A DNA stretch of 64,000 bases from Streptomyces sp. ITFR-16 (GTDB taxonomy: Bacteria; Actinomycetota; Actinomycetes; Streptomycetales; Streptomycetaceae), in contig NZ_CP134609.1 of the NCBI RefSeq assembly GCF_031844705.1, positions 868,001 through 932,000 on the forward strand, read 5' to 3'. Shown in pieces: positions 14,711-23,083 of the stretch; within the stretch, counting starts at the first letter, position 1, and every line of letters starts with the position of its first letter. The notes below the pieces were generated by a model. It searched no databases. It was not told the DNA's origin and saw only the letters and a list, made by a program, of their open reading frames with translations. The translations under genes and the position numbers were made by a program.

Positions 14711-15469
14711 TCAGATCACTCCGGCTTCGGTACGGTCGGGGGACGGGAGGGACGGCGCGGCGCTCTCGACGCCGAGGTCGGCCAGCAGGCGGCGGCGCAG
14801 GGCCGCGAAGGCGGGGTCGCCGGGGTCCCGCGGCCGGTCGACGTCGACGGTCTCGTCAGTGACGAGCCGCCCGTCGCGCAGCACGGCGACCCGGTCGGCC
14901 AGCCGTACGGCCTCGTCGACGTCATGGGTGACGAGCAGGACGGCGGGCCGGTGGCGGCGGCACAGCTCGCCGACCAGATCCTGCATCTTCAGCCGGGTCA
15001 GCGCGTCGAGCGCGGCGAACGGCTCGTCGAGCAGCAGGAGTTCGGGCTCCCGGACCAGGGCGCGGGCGAGGGCGACGCGCTGGGCCTCGCCGCCGGAGAG
15101 GGTGGCAGGCCAGGCCTCGGCGTGGCGTTCCAGGCCGACTTCGGCCAGGGCGCGCAGCCCGTGGGCGGCGCGGCTGCGGGGCAGTGCGACCGTGACGTTG
15201 GCGAGGACCTTCTTCGACGGGACGAGGCGGGGCTCCTGGAAGACGATGGTGCGGGCCTCGGGGACGAACACCTCTCCCCCGTCGGCCCCGTCGAGCGCCC
15301 CGAGGATGCGCAGCAGAGTCGTCTTGCCGCTGCCGCTGGCCCCGAGCAGGGCGACGAACTCGCCCCGGGCGATGTCCAGTCGCAGTCCGTCGAGGACGGG
15401 GCGCTCACCGAAGACGCGGCGCAGGCCCCGTACCCGTACGGCGGGTGCGGACGAGGCGGGATCGGTCAT
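14711..15469 (-). CDS. ssuB: SsuB-type ABC transporter ATPase
   Basis: 252 residues. Walker A GASGSGKTT, Q-loop VFQEPRLVP, signature LSGGEAQRVALARAL, Walker B LLLLDEPFAALD and the switch histidine in VTHDVDEA are in the normal order for a nitrate/sulfonate/taurine importer ATPase. The LVP after the Q-loop is typical of SsuB/TauB. The start ATG overlaps the permease stop (ATGA), which shows translational coupling. The product pairs with the permease encoded just before it and should energise sulfonate uptake at the inner face of the membrane. Confidence 0.9.
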   Translation of the reverse strand: MTDPASSAPAVRVRGLRRVFGERPVLDGLRLDIARGEFVALLGASGSGKTTLLRILGALDGADGGEVFVPEARTIVFQEPRLVPSKKVLANVTVALPRSRAAHGLRALAEVGLERHAEAWPATLSGGEAQRVALARALVREPELLLLDEPFAALDALTRLKMQDLVGELCRRHRPAVLLVTHDVDEAVRLADRVAVLRDGRLVTDETVDVDRPRDPGDPAFAALRRRLLADLGVESAAPSLPSPDRTEAGVI

Positions 15470-16299
15470 CGCGCGGCTCCCTGGGGGGTGCGCCACGGCA
15501 TCAGCAGGCGCTCCAGCAGCCGCACGAGGATGTCGGCGGTCAGTCCGAGGAGCCCGTAGACGAGGATGCACACGGCGAGGATGTCGGTGCGGGCGTAGCT
15601 CTGGGCCTGCGACATCAGATAGCCGATGCCGGCGGTGGCGTTGATCTCCTCGGCGGCGATCAGCGCGATCACGCTGAGGGTCATCGACAGACGCAGCCCG
15701 GCGAGCAGGGAGGGCAGTGCGCCGGGCAGGACGACCTCGCGGACGAGGGCGAGGCGGCCCATGCCGAAGCTGCGCATGGCCTCGATGAGTTTGGGGTCGG
15801 TGTTGCGGACCCCGCTCGATGTGGACACGTACATCGGGAAGGTGGTGGCGACGGCGATGAGGAGGATCTTCGCGGTCTCGTTGATCCCGAACCAGACCAT
15901 GAACAGCGGCACCAGGGAGAGGAAGGGGATGGTGCGCAGGGTCTGGAGCGAGGAGTCGAGGAGTTCGTCGCCGAGGCGGGTGAATCCGGTGGTGATCCCG
16001 AGGGTCAGACCGGCGGCGAGCCCGATGAGGAGGCCGAGCCCCGAGCGGGTGAGGGAGGTGGTGAGGGCGTCGGGCAGCTGCCCGTTGCCCCACAACTCTC
16101 CTACGGCGCCCAGCACTTCGCCGGGTGAGGCCAGCACGTCGGGGGTGAGGAGTCCGGTGGCGGACGCCGCCCACCACAGGACCAGCAGCGCCACCGGGCC
16201 GATGGCGCGGACGGTCAGCGCGTAGCCCCGGCCGCGGGCCATGCTGACCCGGGGGCGCGGCCGGACGAGTCCTGCGGGCGCGGCGGCGGTGTCGCTCAT
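15466..16299 (-). CDS. ssuC: SsuC-type ABC transporter permease
   Basis: 277 residues with about six hydrophobic helices (first at roughly residues 30-50, VRAIGPVALLVLWWAASATG). The EAA-loop motif for contact with the ATPase is visible (IEAMRSFGMGRLALVREVVLPGALPS, in two pieces: EAMRSFGMG and EVVLPGALPSLLAGLRLS), followed by AEEINATAGIGYLM typical of SsuC/TauC/NrtB permeases. The start overlaps the lipoprotein stop by ATGA, and its stop overlaps the ATPase start. Confidence 0.9.
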   Translation of the reverse strand: MSDTAAAPAGLVRPRPRVSMARGRGYALTVRAIGPVALLVLWWAASATGLLTPDVLASPGEVLGAVGELWGNGQLPDALTTSLTRSGLGLLIGLAAGLTLGITTGFTRLGDELLDSSLQTLRTIPFLSLVPLFMVWFGINETAKILLIAVATTFPMYVSTSSGVRNTDPKLIEAMRSFGMGRLALVREVVLPGALPSLLAGLRLSMTLSVIALIAAEEINATAGIGYLMSQAQSYARTDILAVCILVYGLLGLTADILVRLLERLLMPWRTPQGAAR

Positions 16300-17318
16300 G
16301 TCAGCTTCCCGACGTCGAGCAGGTGCGCGGCGACGTCGACCCGGTCCTTGGTGACCTTCTGCTCGGCGTAGAACGCGGCGACGTCCTCGAAGCGGGCGAT
16401 GTCCTCGGGCCCGATCGGGTCGACCGTGCCGCCCTTCGCGGTGAACGCGGTCTGGACCTCCTTGGCCTTGCCTGTCACGGCCGTGGGGCCGACGTCGGTG
16501 AAGACGTTGAGGTAGGCGGCCGGGTTCTGCTTCTCCTTGGCGCTGGCCTCGTGGAGGTACCGGTAGAGGGCCTGGACGACCTTCGGGTGCTGTTCGGCGA
16601 ACGCGGTCCGCACGGCGTTGAGGCTGTAGTTGTCGGAGCCGATCGCGGCGCCGTCGGCGACGAAGTGGGCCTTGCCGCTGCCGATCTCGGCGACCGCGTA
16701 GGTGGCCCAGACGGCCCAGGCGTCGACCTTGCCTGCGTTGAAGACGGCCGCGGTCTGGTCGGGGCGCAGATAGACCCGGGTGACCCTGTCCGCCGGGATG
16801 CCGGCCTTGGCCAGGGCCTTGAGCAGCAGGTACTCGCCGGTACCGCCCTGGTTGACGGCGACCTTCTTCCCGACCAGGTCGGCGACCGAGTCGATCCCCG
16901 AGCCGTCGCGGACGAGGATGCCCTCGCCGGCGGCGTCCGGGTCGACGGCGGTGAAGAACTTGAAGCCGGGCTTCTGGGCGAGCGAGGTGATGCCGGAGGT
17001 GATGGAGCCGGTGGCGATGTCCAGCTGGTCGGCGTTCATCGCCTGGGCGGCGGGGGCGAACGGGCCGGCGCTGCCGGTCCACTTCACCTTGGCGCCCGCC
17101 TTGGCCAGGGCCTTGTCCAGGCTGCCGTCCTTCTTGCCCAGGGCGAGCACCCCGGAGTTGCCGGGGTCGGGGATGCGGACGGTCACGGTGGACCTGCCGC
17201 CGGAGCCCCCGTCGGCGCTGTCGGCCTCGGATGTGCCGCAGGCGGTGAGGGCGACGAGCGCGGAGACCGTGAGGAGCGCCGGGAGAGCGGTCGTACGCAG
17301 TGGTCGGGCGAGATTCAT
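16296..17318 (-). CDS. ssuA: SsuA-type sulfonate-binding lipoprotein
   Basis: 340 residues with a lipoprotein signal (hydrophobic LLTVSALVALTAC, lipobox Cys near residue 27) and a short acidic/Gly/Ser linker. The binding fold follows: VTVRIPDPGNSGVLALGKKDG, DQLDIATGSITSGITSLAQ, GEGILVRDGSGI, GKKVAVNQGGTGEYLLLKAL, KVDAWAVWATYAVAE. Such proteins capture aliphatic or aromatic sulfonates outside the membrane and pass them to the permease. The GSGIDSVADLVGKKVAV region and DAWAVWA are typical of the SsuA group. The ATG overlaps the stop of the DszB-like gene (ATGA). Confidence 0.88.
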   Translation of the reverse strand: MNLARPLRTTALPALLTVSALVALTACGTSEADSADGGSGGRSTVTVRIPDPGNSGVLALGKKDGSLDKALAKAGAKVKWTGSAGPFAPAAQAMNADQLDIATGSITSGITSLAQKPGFKFFTAVDPDAAGEGILVRDGSGIDSVADLVGKKVAVNQGGTGEYLLLKALAKAGIPADRVTRVYLRPDQTAAVFNAGKVDAWAVWATYAVAEIGSGKAHFVADGAAIGSDNYSLNAVRTAFAEQHPKVVQALYRYLHEASAKEKQNPAAYLNVFTDVGPTAVTGKAKEVQTAFTAKGGTVDPIGPEDIARFEDVAAFYAEQKVTKDRVDVAAHLLDVGKLT

Positions 17319-18343
17319 GATGAGGGGTCCTCGGGGCTCAGGGGTACGGGGGTGCGGCGGGCCAGTGCGGTCGCACGGCGCAGCGGTTCGGGGTCGGCCC
17401 AGGCCGTGACGTCGACGGGCTCGGGCAGGAAGCCGTGGGCGCGCAGCCCTGCCTCCTGTGCGGCGAGCAGGGCGAGGCGTCCGGCGGACAGGTCGGGGTG
17501 GAGGGTGAGATGGGTGCCGGGCCGGTAGGCGCCTGCGACTCCGTCGGCGCCGGCCCCGGTCTCGGCGCCGAGGATGCGGGCGACCTCGCCGGGCTGTCCG
17601 GCGGCCCAGTCCGCGGCCCGCAGCAGGACGGCCAGGAACCGGTCGACGAGGTCCGGGTGGTCGTCCAGCAGCTGCTGGTGGACGGTGATGGGGCGGGGTG
17701 TGCCGTTGTTGACGCGGAAGCGGCGGTCGGGCAGGTCGTCGAGTTCGACGGCGACCTCGGCCCCGGCCCGGCGGGCCGCCTCGACGGCCAGCGCGCCCTT
17801 GACGTACACGGCGTCGACGTCGCCGCGGCGCAGCGCGGCCAGTTCGGCGGCCCACTGGCCCTCGTACCCGTCGGCGGGTACGTCGGCCAGGGAGGCGTCG
17901 TCGAGCGCGAGTCCGGCGGAGGCGAGCGCTCCCTCGAAGCCGCGCAGCGCCATGGCCCGCCAGAAGTCGATGGCGATGGTGTGCTTCGGCACGGCGAGCC
18001 GCAGCCCGCGCAGGGCCTCGGCGCCCCGGATGCCGGAGCCGGGTGCGACCAGGACGGTCTGCCGTTCCTCGATCCAGGTGAGACCGATCAGCCGGGTGCG
18101 CTCGCCGCGCGAACGGGCCCACAGGGCGGGCACGTTGCCGCCCTCCCGGAAGAGTCCGGGCAGGGCGTGGGTGTAGTGGGCGGCGCGGTCGGCGTCCGGG
18201 GAGGCCTCCTGGAGGGAGCGCACCGCGATGCCGTCGGCGGCGAACTCCTCGGTGAGCCAGCGCCGGTCGGCGGCGATGCCGGTGGCGGTGGGCACGGGAC
18301 AGCGGGTGAACCAGAGGGTCGGGGGCAGGACGGCAGACGTCAT
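17315..18343 (-). CDS. DszB-like sulfinate desulfinase candidate
   Basis: 342 residues with no signal peptide. The N-terminal third lines up with Rhodococcus DszB (2'-hydroxybiphenyl-2-sulfinate desulfinase): CPVP around Cys15 matches the catalytic CPVP, His56 and Arg66 (in FREGGNVPAL) match the DszB His60/Arg70 pair with the same ten-residue spacing, and RLIGLTWIEERQTVLV matches RLLGITPLLGRQGFFV. DszB uses Cys, His and Arg to release sulfite from an aromatic sulfinate. By overall fold it would otherwise be called an ABC binding protein, but the missing signal argues against transport. As first structural gene of an Ssu-type operon it probably desulfinates an imported or processed organosulfur compound. 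Its real substrate is unknown. The alignment was made by eye from memory of DszB. Confidence 0.7.
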   Translation of the reverse strand: MTSAVLPPTLWFTRCPVPTATGIAADRRWLTEEFAADGIAVRSLQEASPDADRAAHYTHALPGLFREGGNVPALWARSRGERTRLIGLTWIEERQTVLVAPGSGIRGAEALRGLRLAVPKHTIAIDFWRAMALRGFEGALASAGLALDDASLADVPADGYEGQWAAELAALRRGDVDAVYVKGALAVEAARRAGAEVAVELDDLPDRRFRVNNGTPRPITVHQQLLDDHPDLVDRFLAVLLRAADWAAGQPGEVARILGAETGAGADGVAGAYRPGTHLTLHPDLSAGRLALLAAQEAGLRAHGFLPEPVDVTAWADPEPLRRATALARRTPVPLSPEDPSS

Positions 18344-18503
18344 GGAGTCTTCCCGGGGATCGGTGAAGCGGGGGTGGCGGCGGGCGCGGCTCGCACGGCC
18401 CCTCGGCGGGCGGCGCGTACGGCGGCGGGGCCCGCGCGGCGTCGGACCGGCGCGGCGGGCGGCGAGGGAGCGAGGAGGAAAGAGAAGGGGGCGGTGCGGG
18501 AGG

Positions 18504-18614
18504 TCAGCGACAGGCGGCGCTGGACACGCGGGCCAGGTCGATGTGGCGGCGCAGCGTGAGGGCGAGCGGGACCGGAGCGGCGTGGGCGGGGGTCGCGGTT
18601 CGGCGGCCGGCCAT
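18504..18614 (-). CDS. Putative regulatory leader peptide (RRHIDL...CR type)
   Basis: A 36-codon frame, ATG at 18612-18614, with GAAGGGAG as ribosome binding site. The second half reads LRRHIDLARVSSAACR followed directly by a stop. Short peptides with RRHIDL near the end and a C-terminal Cys-Arg precede sulfur-assimilation genes in many actinobacteria and are thought to sense cysteine supply by attenuation. The next gene begins 160 bases downstream after a very GC-rich stretch able to form strong hairpins (18365-18470). Position and sequence together make a leader role likely. Confidence 0.7.
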   Translation of the reverse strand: MAGRRTATPAHAAPVPLALTLRRHIDLARVSSAACR

Positions 18615-18688
18615 GGCACTGCTCCCTTCGGCTCGTCGATGATGACGGCTGCAGCCTGCCACGGCGCCCGGCCCGCCCACAACTCGCT

Positions 18689-18703
18689 TCCCATGATGTG
18701 GGA
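18689..18703. promoter_or_regulatory. Short palindrome between the sulfonate operon and IclR gene
   Basis: TCCCA-TGATG-TGGGA in the 192-bp divergent region between the leader peptide (start 18614) and the IclR gene (start 18807). IclR proteins bind short palindromes of this type; the assignment is positional. Confidence 0.35.
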
Positions 18704-18806
18704 TTACATATGAACGCAGTGTTTCACCAGGCCGTATCGGACCGATGGGGCTCCCGTAATGTGGCAACGTCAGGACCCGCATCCCCACGAGCGGAGAGTG
18801 AGCACC

Positions 18807-19589
18807 ATGACCGAGGCCGCCGCAGTACGCGCTCCGGGCGGAGCGCAGGCGGTACAGCGCGCCCTGGACGTCCTGCACTGTTTCCACGACAACGGCCCCG
18901 ATCTCAGCGCGTCCGATCTCGCCCGCCGCCTCGCGCTGTCGGTCTCCACGGCCCACCGGCTGGCCCGCACCCTGCTCGGCGCCGGCTTCCTGGAGCAGGA
19001 CGCCCGCACGTCCCGCTACCGGCTCGGCCCCGCCGTGACCGAGCTGGGCCGGCTCTCGTACCACCAGCGCGGGCTGCATCTGGCCGCCCCCGAGCTGGCC
19101 GATCTCGCCGAACGCACAGGCGCCACCGCCGACCTGGCGCTGCGCAGCGGGCCGCACGCGGTGATCGTGGCGGGCGGTTCGGTGACGCCCAAGGTGGGGC
19201 TGCGCCGGCCCCTGCACTCCACCGCCCTGGGCAAGGTGCTGCTGGCCTGGGCTCGGCCGGGCGAGGGCGGCCCCTCCTCGCTGCCGCCGCTGCCCGCCTT
19301 CACCGAGCGCACGATCGTGGACCCGGCGGCCCTGGAGAAGGAGCTGACGCGGGTACGGGCCGAGGCCTACGCCGTCAACGACGGGGAGTCGGCCCACGGC
19401 GTGCGGACCCTGGCGGTGCCGGTGCTGGACGGCGCCGGGTACGCGCGCTTCGCGCTGGCGGTCCGGGCCACCCCGTCCGTGATCACCGAGGCCCGCACCG
19501 ACTGGTTCCTGGAGCAGGCGCGCGCCTGCGCCCGCGCCCTGGAGGTGCTGCTGCTCTCCCCGGCGGAGCGGCGGCCCCCCGCGCGCTGA
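18807..19589 (+). CDS. IclR-family transcriptional regulator
   Basis: 260 residues. The N-terminal winged helix (about residues 12-75) is textbook IclR: AVQRALDVLHCFHDNGPDLS, ASDLARRLALSVSTAHRLARTLLGAGFLEQD (in two pieces, SDLARRLALSVST and HRLARTLLGAGFL). The C-terminal GAF-like effector domain contains RRPLHSTALGKVLLAW and AYAVNDGESAHGVRTLAVPV. The ATG at 18807 was chosen over a GTG at 18798 because GGAGAG gives better spacing. It diverges from the sulfonate/desulfinase operon and probably regulates it, sensing the substrate or a sulfur metabolite. Confidence 0.88.
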   Translation: MTEAAAVRAPGGAQAVQRALDVLHCFHDNGPDLSASDLARRLALSVSTAHRLARTLLGAGFLEQDARTSRYRLGPAVTELGRLSYHQRGLHLAAPELADLAERTGATADLALRSGPHAVIVAGGSVTPKVGLRRPLHSTALGKVLLAWARPGEGGPSSLPPLPAFTERTIVDPAALEKELTRVRAEAYAVNDGESAHGVRTLAVPVLDGAGYARFALAVRATPSVITEARTDWFLEQARACARALEVLLLSPAERRPPAR

Positions 19590-19697
19590 GCCCGGGGCCT
19601 GTCCGCTCCGGCTGTCAGTCGCGCGTGGGACGATATGAGTCGCTCCGGGCGGATGCGGACGGAGCGGCGGCGAGGCGGCGGGGACAGAGGGACGTAC

Positions 19698-21887
19698 ATG
19701 ACTGAGGCGGGGTCCACGCAGGGCGGGGCACCGACCGGGCGGGCCGCCCGGGAGCTGCTCGCACGCGCCGATGAGCTGCTGGGCGCGGCGCGCGGGGTGC
19801 TGGCCGACCACACCCGCGCGGTCGACGCCGTGCGCACCGCCCTGGACCCGCTGCTCGACGCCCTCGTCCGGGACGAGCTGACGTCCATCCCGGTCGCCCG
19901 GCTCAAGGACGTCACCGAGGGCCGGCTGCGCCTCGGTGCGGTCGAGCAGGCAGGTTTCACGACGGTCGGGCAGGTGTACGGGACGAGCCGTTACGAGCTC
20001 CGCCAGATCCCCGGGGTCGGTGCGCAGACCGCCGACCAGACCCTGGCCGCCGCGGGCCAGATCGCGCACGCGGTGCGGGACACCGTCGCGCTGCGGATAG
20101 ACGTGGACACCCCGGACGGTCCCACGACCGCACTGGTCACGGCGTTGTACCGGCTGGTGGAGGCCGGGCCGGACGTGCGGCGGGCGGTGGACGGGGCCCG
20201 CCGGCTGACCGGGCGGCTGGAACCCTTGCTGGAGACGGCCGGCCCGGCCCGGGGCCGGCTGCGGATGCTCTTCGCGCGGCGGCGGGCCCGCGCGCAGGCG
20301 CTGGAGGCCGTCGCCGGTGTGCGGGCGGCCGTGGCCGACGCGGTGGAGCGCGAACTGCCGTTGCTGTTCGGGCAGGTGTCGGTCGATCTGCTGCGGGCCC
20401 CGGAGTCCGATGTCGCGGTCTGGGTGGACTTCGAGCTGCGGTCCGCCGAGTACTACAGCCTGCTGGCGGAGATGTCCGGCACGGGGCCCGACCGGGACGC
20501 GGCCGAGGGCTTCCTGCCGTCCGGGATCGCGGACCGGGTGCGCGGGCTGCGGCTGGACGACGCCCGGCTGCGGGTGTCCCTGCGCGGCTACCAGTCCTTC
20601 GGCGCGCGCTTCGCGCTGGCGCAGAAGCGGGTGATCATCGGCGACGAGATGGGGCTCGGCAAGACCGTCCAGGCCATCGCCGCGCTGGCCCATCTCGCGG
20701 CGCGCGGTCAGACGCACTTCCTGGTGGTGTGCCCGGCGAGCGTGCTGATCAACTGGACGCGCGAGGTCCGTGCCCGCTCCACCCTGCGGGCGCTGCCGGT
20801 CCACGGCCCCGAGCGGCGCGAGGCGTTCGCCGAGTGGTGCGCGGGCGGCGGGGTCGCCCTGACCACCTTCGACGCGCTGCACACCCTGCCGGCCGCCGGC
20901 GACAGCGGTGTGCGCCCCGGCATGCTCGTCGTCGACGAGGCGCACTACGTGAAGAATCCGGCCACCCGCCGGTCCCGGGCGGTGTCCGGCTGGTCGGAGC
21001 GGACCGAGCACGTCCTGTTCCTGACCGGCACCCCGATGGAGAACCGGGTGGAGGAGTTCCGCGCCCTGGTGCGCCACCTCCAGCCCGAGCTGGCGCCCTC
21101 GATCAGCGCCGGCCACGGCGTGGCGGGGTCGCAGGCGTTCCGCCGGGCCGTCGCCCCCGCCTATCTGCGGCGCAATCAGCAGGACGTCCTGACCGAACTC
21201 CCCGCCGTGGTGCAGGTGGACGAGTGGGAGGAGTTCAGCGAGGCCGATCTGCTGGCCTACCGCGAGGCGGTGGGCGCCGGGCACTTCATGCGGATGCGCC
21301 GGGCGGCGTACGCGCACCCGGCCACCTCCGCGAAGCTGAACCGGCTGCGGGAGCTGGTCGCGGAGGCGGCGGGCAACGGCCTCAAGGTCGTCGTGTTCTC
21401 CTACTTCCGCGAGGTGCTGGAAACGGTCCGGCAGGCCCTGGACGAGGGCGTTTTCGGCCCGCTGTCCGGCAGCCTGCCGGCTTCCCGGCGCCAGGAGCTG
21501 ATCGACGGCTTCGCGGCGGTGGAGGGCCACGCGGTGCTGCTGAGCCAGATCCAGGCCGGCGGGGTCGGGCTGAACATGCAGGCCGCGTCGGTCGTCATCC
21601 TGTGCGAACCGCAGATCAAGCCGACGATGGAGCACCAGGCCGTCGCCCGCGCGCACCGGATGGGCCAGATACGAACGGTCCAGGTGCACCGCCTCCTCGC
21701 CGCGGACAGCGTCGACCAGCGGATGCTGGACATCCTGGCCCGCAAGGAGCGGCTGTTCGACGCCTACGCCCGGCGCAGCGACCTCGCGGAGACGACGCCG
21801 GACGCCGTGGACGTGTCGGAAGGGTCGCTGGCCCGCCGGATCGTCGAGGAGGAACAGCAGCGCCTCGCGGCGAAGGCCGGGGCCTAG
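19698..21887 (+). CDS. SNF2-family DEAD/DEAH helicase with N-terminal HhH
   Basis: 729 residues. A helix-hairpin-helix segment lies near residues 75-125 (AGFTTVGQVYGTSRYELRQ, IPGVGAQTADQTL). The SNF2 motor begins near residue 300: GDEMGLGKTVQA (motif I), LVVCPASVLINW (Ia), VVDEAHYVKN (II, here DEAH), FLTGTPMENRVEEF (III), and in the second lobe VVVFSYFREVLE (IV), LLSQIQAGGVGLNMQAA (V) and ARAHRMGQIRTVQVHRLL (VI). Such proteins translocate on double-stranded DNA and remodel protein-DNA complexes or help repair. The ATG at 19698 has AGAGGG upstream. It converges on the laccase gene with a 4-bp gap. Confidence 0.87.
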   Translation: MTEAGSTQGGAPTGRAARELLARADELLGAARGVLADHTRAVDAVRTALDPLLDALVRDELTSIPVARLKDVTEGRLRLGAVEQAGFTTVGQVYGTSRYELRQIPGVGAQTADQTLAAAGQIAHAVRDTVALRIDVDTPDGPTTALVTALYRLVEAGPDVRRAVDGARRLTGRLEPLLETAGPARGRLRMLFARRRARAQALEAVAGVRAAVADAVERELPLLFGQVSVDLLRAPESDVAVWVDFELRSAEYYSLLAEMSGTGPDRDAAEGFLPSGIADRVRGLRLDDARLRVSLRGYQSFGARFALAQKRVIIGDEMGLGKTVQAIAALAHLAARGQTHFLVVCPASVLINWTREVRARSTLRALPVHGPERREAFAEWCAGGGVALTTFDALHTLPAAGDSGVRPGMLVVDEAHYVKNPATRRSRAVSGWSERTEHVLFLTGTPMENRVEEFRALVRHLQPELAPSISAGHGVAGSQAFRRAVAPAYLRRNQQDVLTELPAVVQVDEWEEFSEADLLAYREAVGAGHFMRMRRAAYAHPATSAKLNRLRELVAEAAGNGLKVVVFSYFREVLETVRQALDEGVFGPLSGSLPASRRQELIDGFAAVEGHAVLLSQIQAGGVGLNMQAASVVILCEPQIKPTMEHQAVARAHRMGQIRTVQVHRLLAADSVDQRMLDILARKERLFDAYARRSDLAETTPDAVDVSEGSLARRIVEEEQQRLAAKAGA

Positions 21888-21891
21888 GGCC

Positions 21892-22902
21892 CTAGTGGCC
21901 CTTGTGCGCCTCCGTCTTCGCGGGCCCGTCCGGCGGTGTCGACGCCATCGTGTGACCGTCGTGCCCCGGTACGGTGCCGTCCGCCTTGGCGACCAGCAGC
22001 ATTCCGGCCATGCCCATGTCGGAGTGGCTCTGCACATGGCAGTGGTACATCCAGGCGCCCGCGCCCACGTGTTCGCCCGCGATGACCTGGAAGCCGAAGG
22101 AGTCCGCGGGCCCGACGATCTTCGTGTCGATGACCCTGGTCGGGTCGTCGGGCCCGGTGAGCAGGCCGGTGCGGTTGTCCGCCCAGCGATGACCGTGGAC
22201 ATGGAAGGTGTGGTAGTACTCGCCGTGCGTGATCATGACGACTTCCAGCCGGTCCCCCACCGTGGCCTCGAAGTCGGGGCTCTGGTCGGCGGGTTTGTTG
22301 TTGATCGTCATGTCGTTGAAGACGATCGTGATCGTCTTGTCCGGCAGGATGTCGCCCTGGCGCCGCACGATCAGCGGGCCGTACAGCCCCTTGCGGATGC
22401 CGCCCGTGCCGTGGTCCGTGCCGACGGTGTGGTCGTGGTAGTGCCAGTAGCCCGCGCTGCCGGGCTGCCAGGTCCCGTCCTTGCGCCGGCCCGGGGCATG
22501 GGTGCGCCAGGTGTACGTACGGGACTCGCCCGGTTCGACGATGCTCCGGTTCATCCGGGTGCCGTCGCTCGCGATGTCGTAGTCGACGCCGTGCGCGTGC
22601 AGGCTGGCCGCCACGTCCATCGTGTTCTCGAACTCGATGTGCAGCGTGTCGCCCTCGTTGATCTCGATGAGCGGTCCGGGGATCGAGGCCTTGCCCTTCT
22701 CCAGCCCGTAGCCCATCGAGCCGTCCGCCAGCTTCTCGGCGTACAGCTTGAGATGGCGCACCACCCCGCCGGCCGGAGCCGTACGCGGCGGGTTCTCCGC
22801 GGAGGTGGCCTCGATCGCGCCGAGGGACAACGATGTCACGCCCGTCGCGGCGACCACCCCGCCGCCCATCAGCACCCGCCGGTTGAAGCTCCTGCGATCC
22901 AT
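21892..22902 (-). CDS. Small two-domain laccase (multicopper oxidase, SLAC type)
   Basis: 336 residues, the two-domain length of Streptomyces small laccases (about 340) rather than the three-domain size. The N-terminus [18 protein letters not shown] is a Tat signal, so the enzyme is folded and loaded before export. All four copper motifs are intact: [25 protein letters not shown] and [14 protein letters not shown]. It oxidises phenols and other electron donors and reduces O2 to water, working as a trimer. The ATG at 22902 has GGGGAG at good spacing. It diverges from the ThuA/PQQ-dehydrogenase gene. From memory this corresponds to SCO6712 of S. coelicolor. Confidence 0.92.
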   Translation of the reverse strand: MDRRSFNRRVLMGGGVVAATGVTSLSLGAIEATSAENPPRTAPAGGVVRHLKLYAEKLADGSMGYGLEKGKASIPGPLIEINEGDTLHIEFENTMDVAASLHAHGVDYDIASDGTRMNRSIVEPGESRTYTWRTHAPGRRKDGTWQPGSAGYWHYHDHTVGTDHGTGGIRKGLYGPLIVRRQGDILPDKTITIVFNDMTINNKPADQSPDFEATVGDRLEVVMITHGEYYHTFHVHGHRWADNRTGLLTGPDDPTRVIDTKIVGPADSFGFQVIAGEHVGAGAWMYHCHVQSHSDMGMAGMLLVAKADGTVPGHDGHTMASTPPDGPAKTEAHKGH

Positions 22903-23083
22903 GTCGAACTCCCCACTGTGGGACGGATGTTGCGGAGAACGGGCCACACCGTAGCCCGGGGATCTTCGTTTATCCACACTAAGGACAAAGTTGGTGCCAT
23001 CCCTGCCATAGCTATTGGCGAGTCGCGAAAAGAGGTCTAGCTTCATGCGCTGTTGCAGTGACCAAAGAGGGGTGGGTGACCAC

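Noticed and set aside
17315-18343. Annotation as an exported ABC substrate-binding protein
   Set aside because: There is no signal peptide or lipobox, and the Cys/His/Arg pattern of DszB fits better.
22999-23020. Imperfect palindrome GCCATAGCTATTGGC between laccase and ThuA genes
   Set aside because: Only partial symmetry and no linked regulator; too weak to call an operator.
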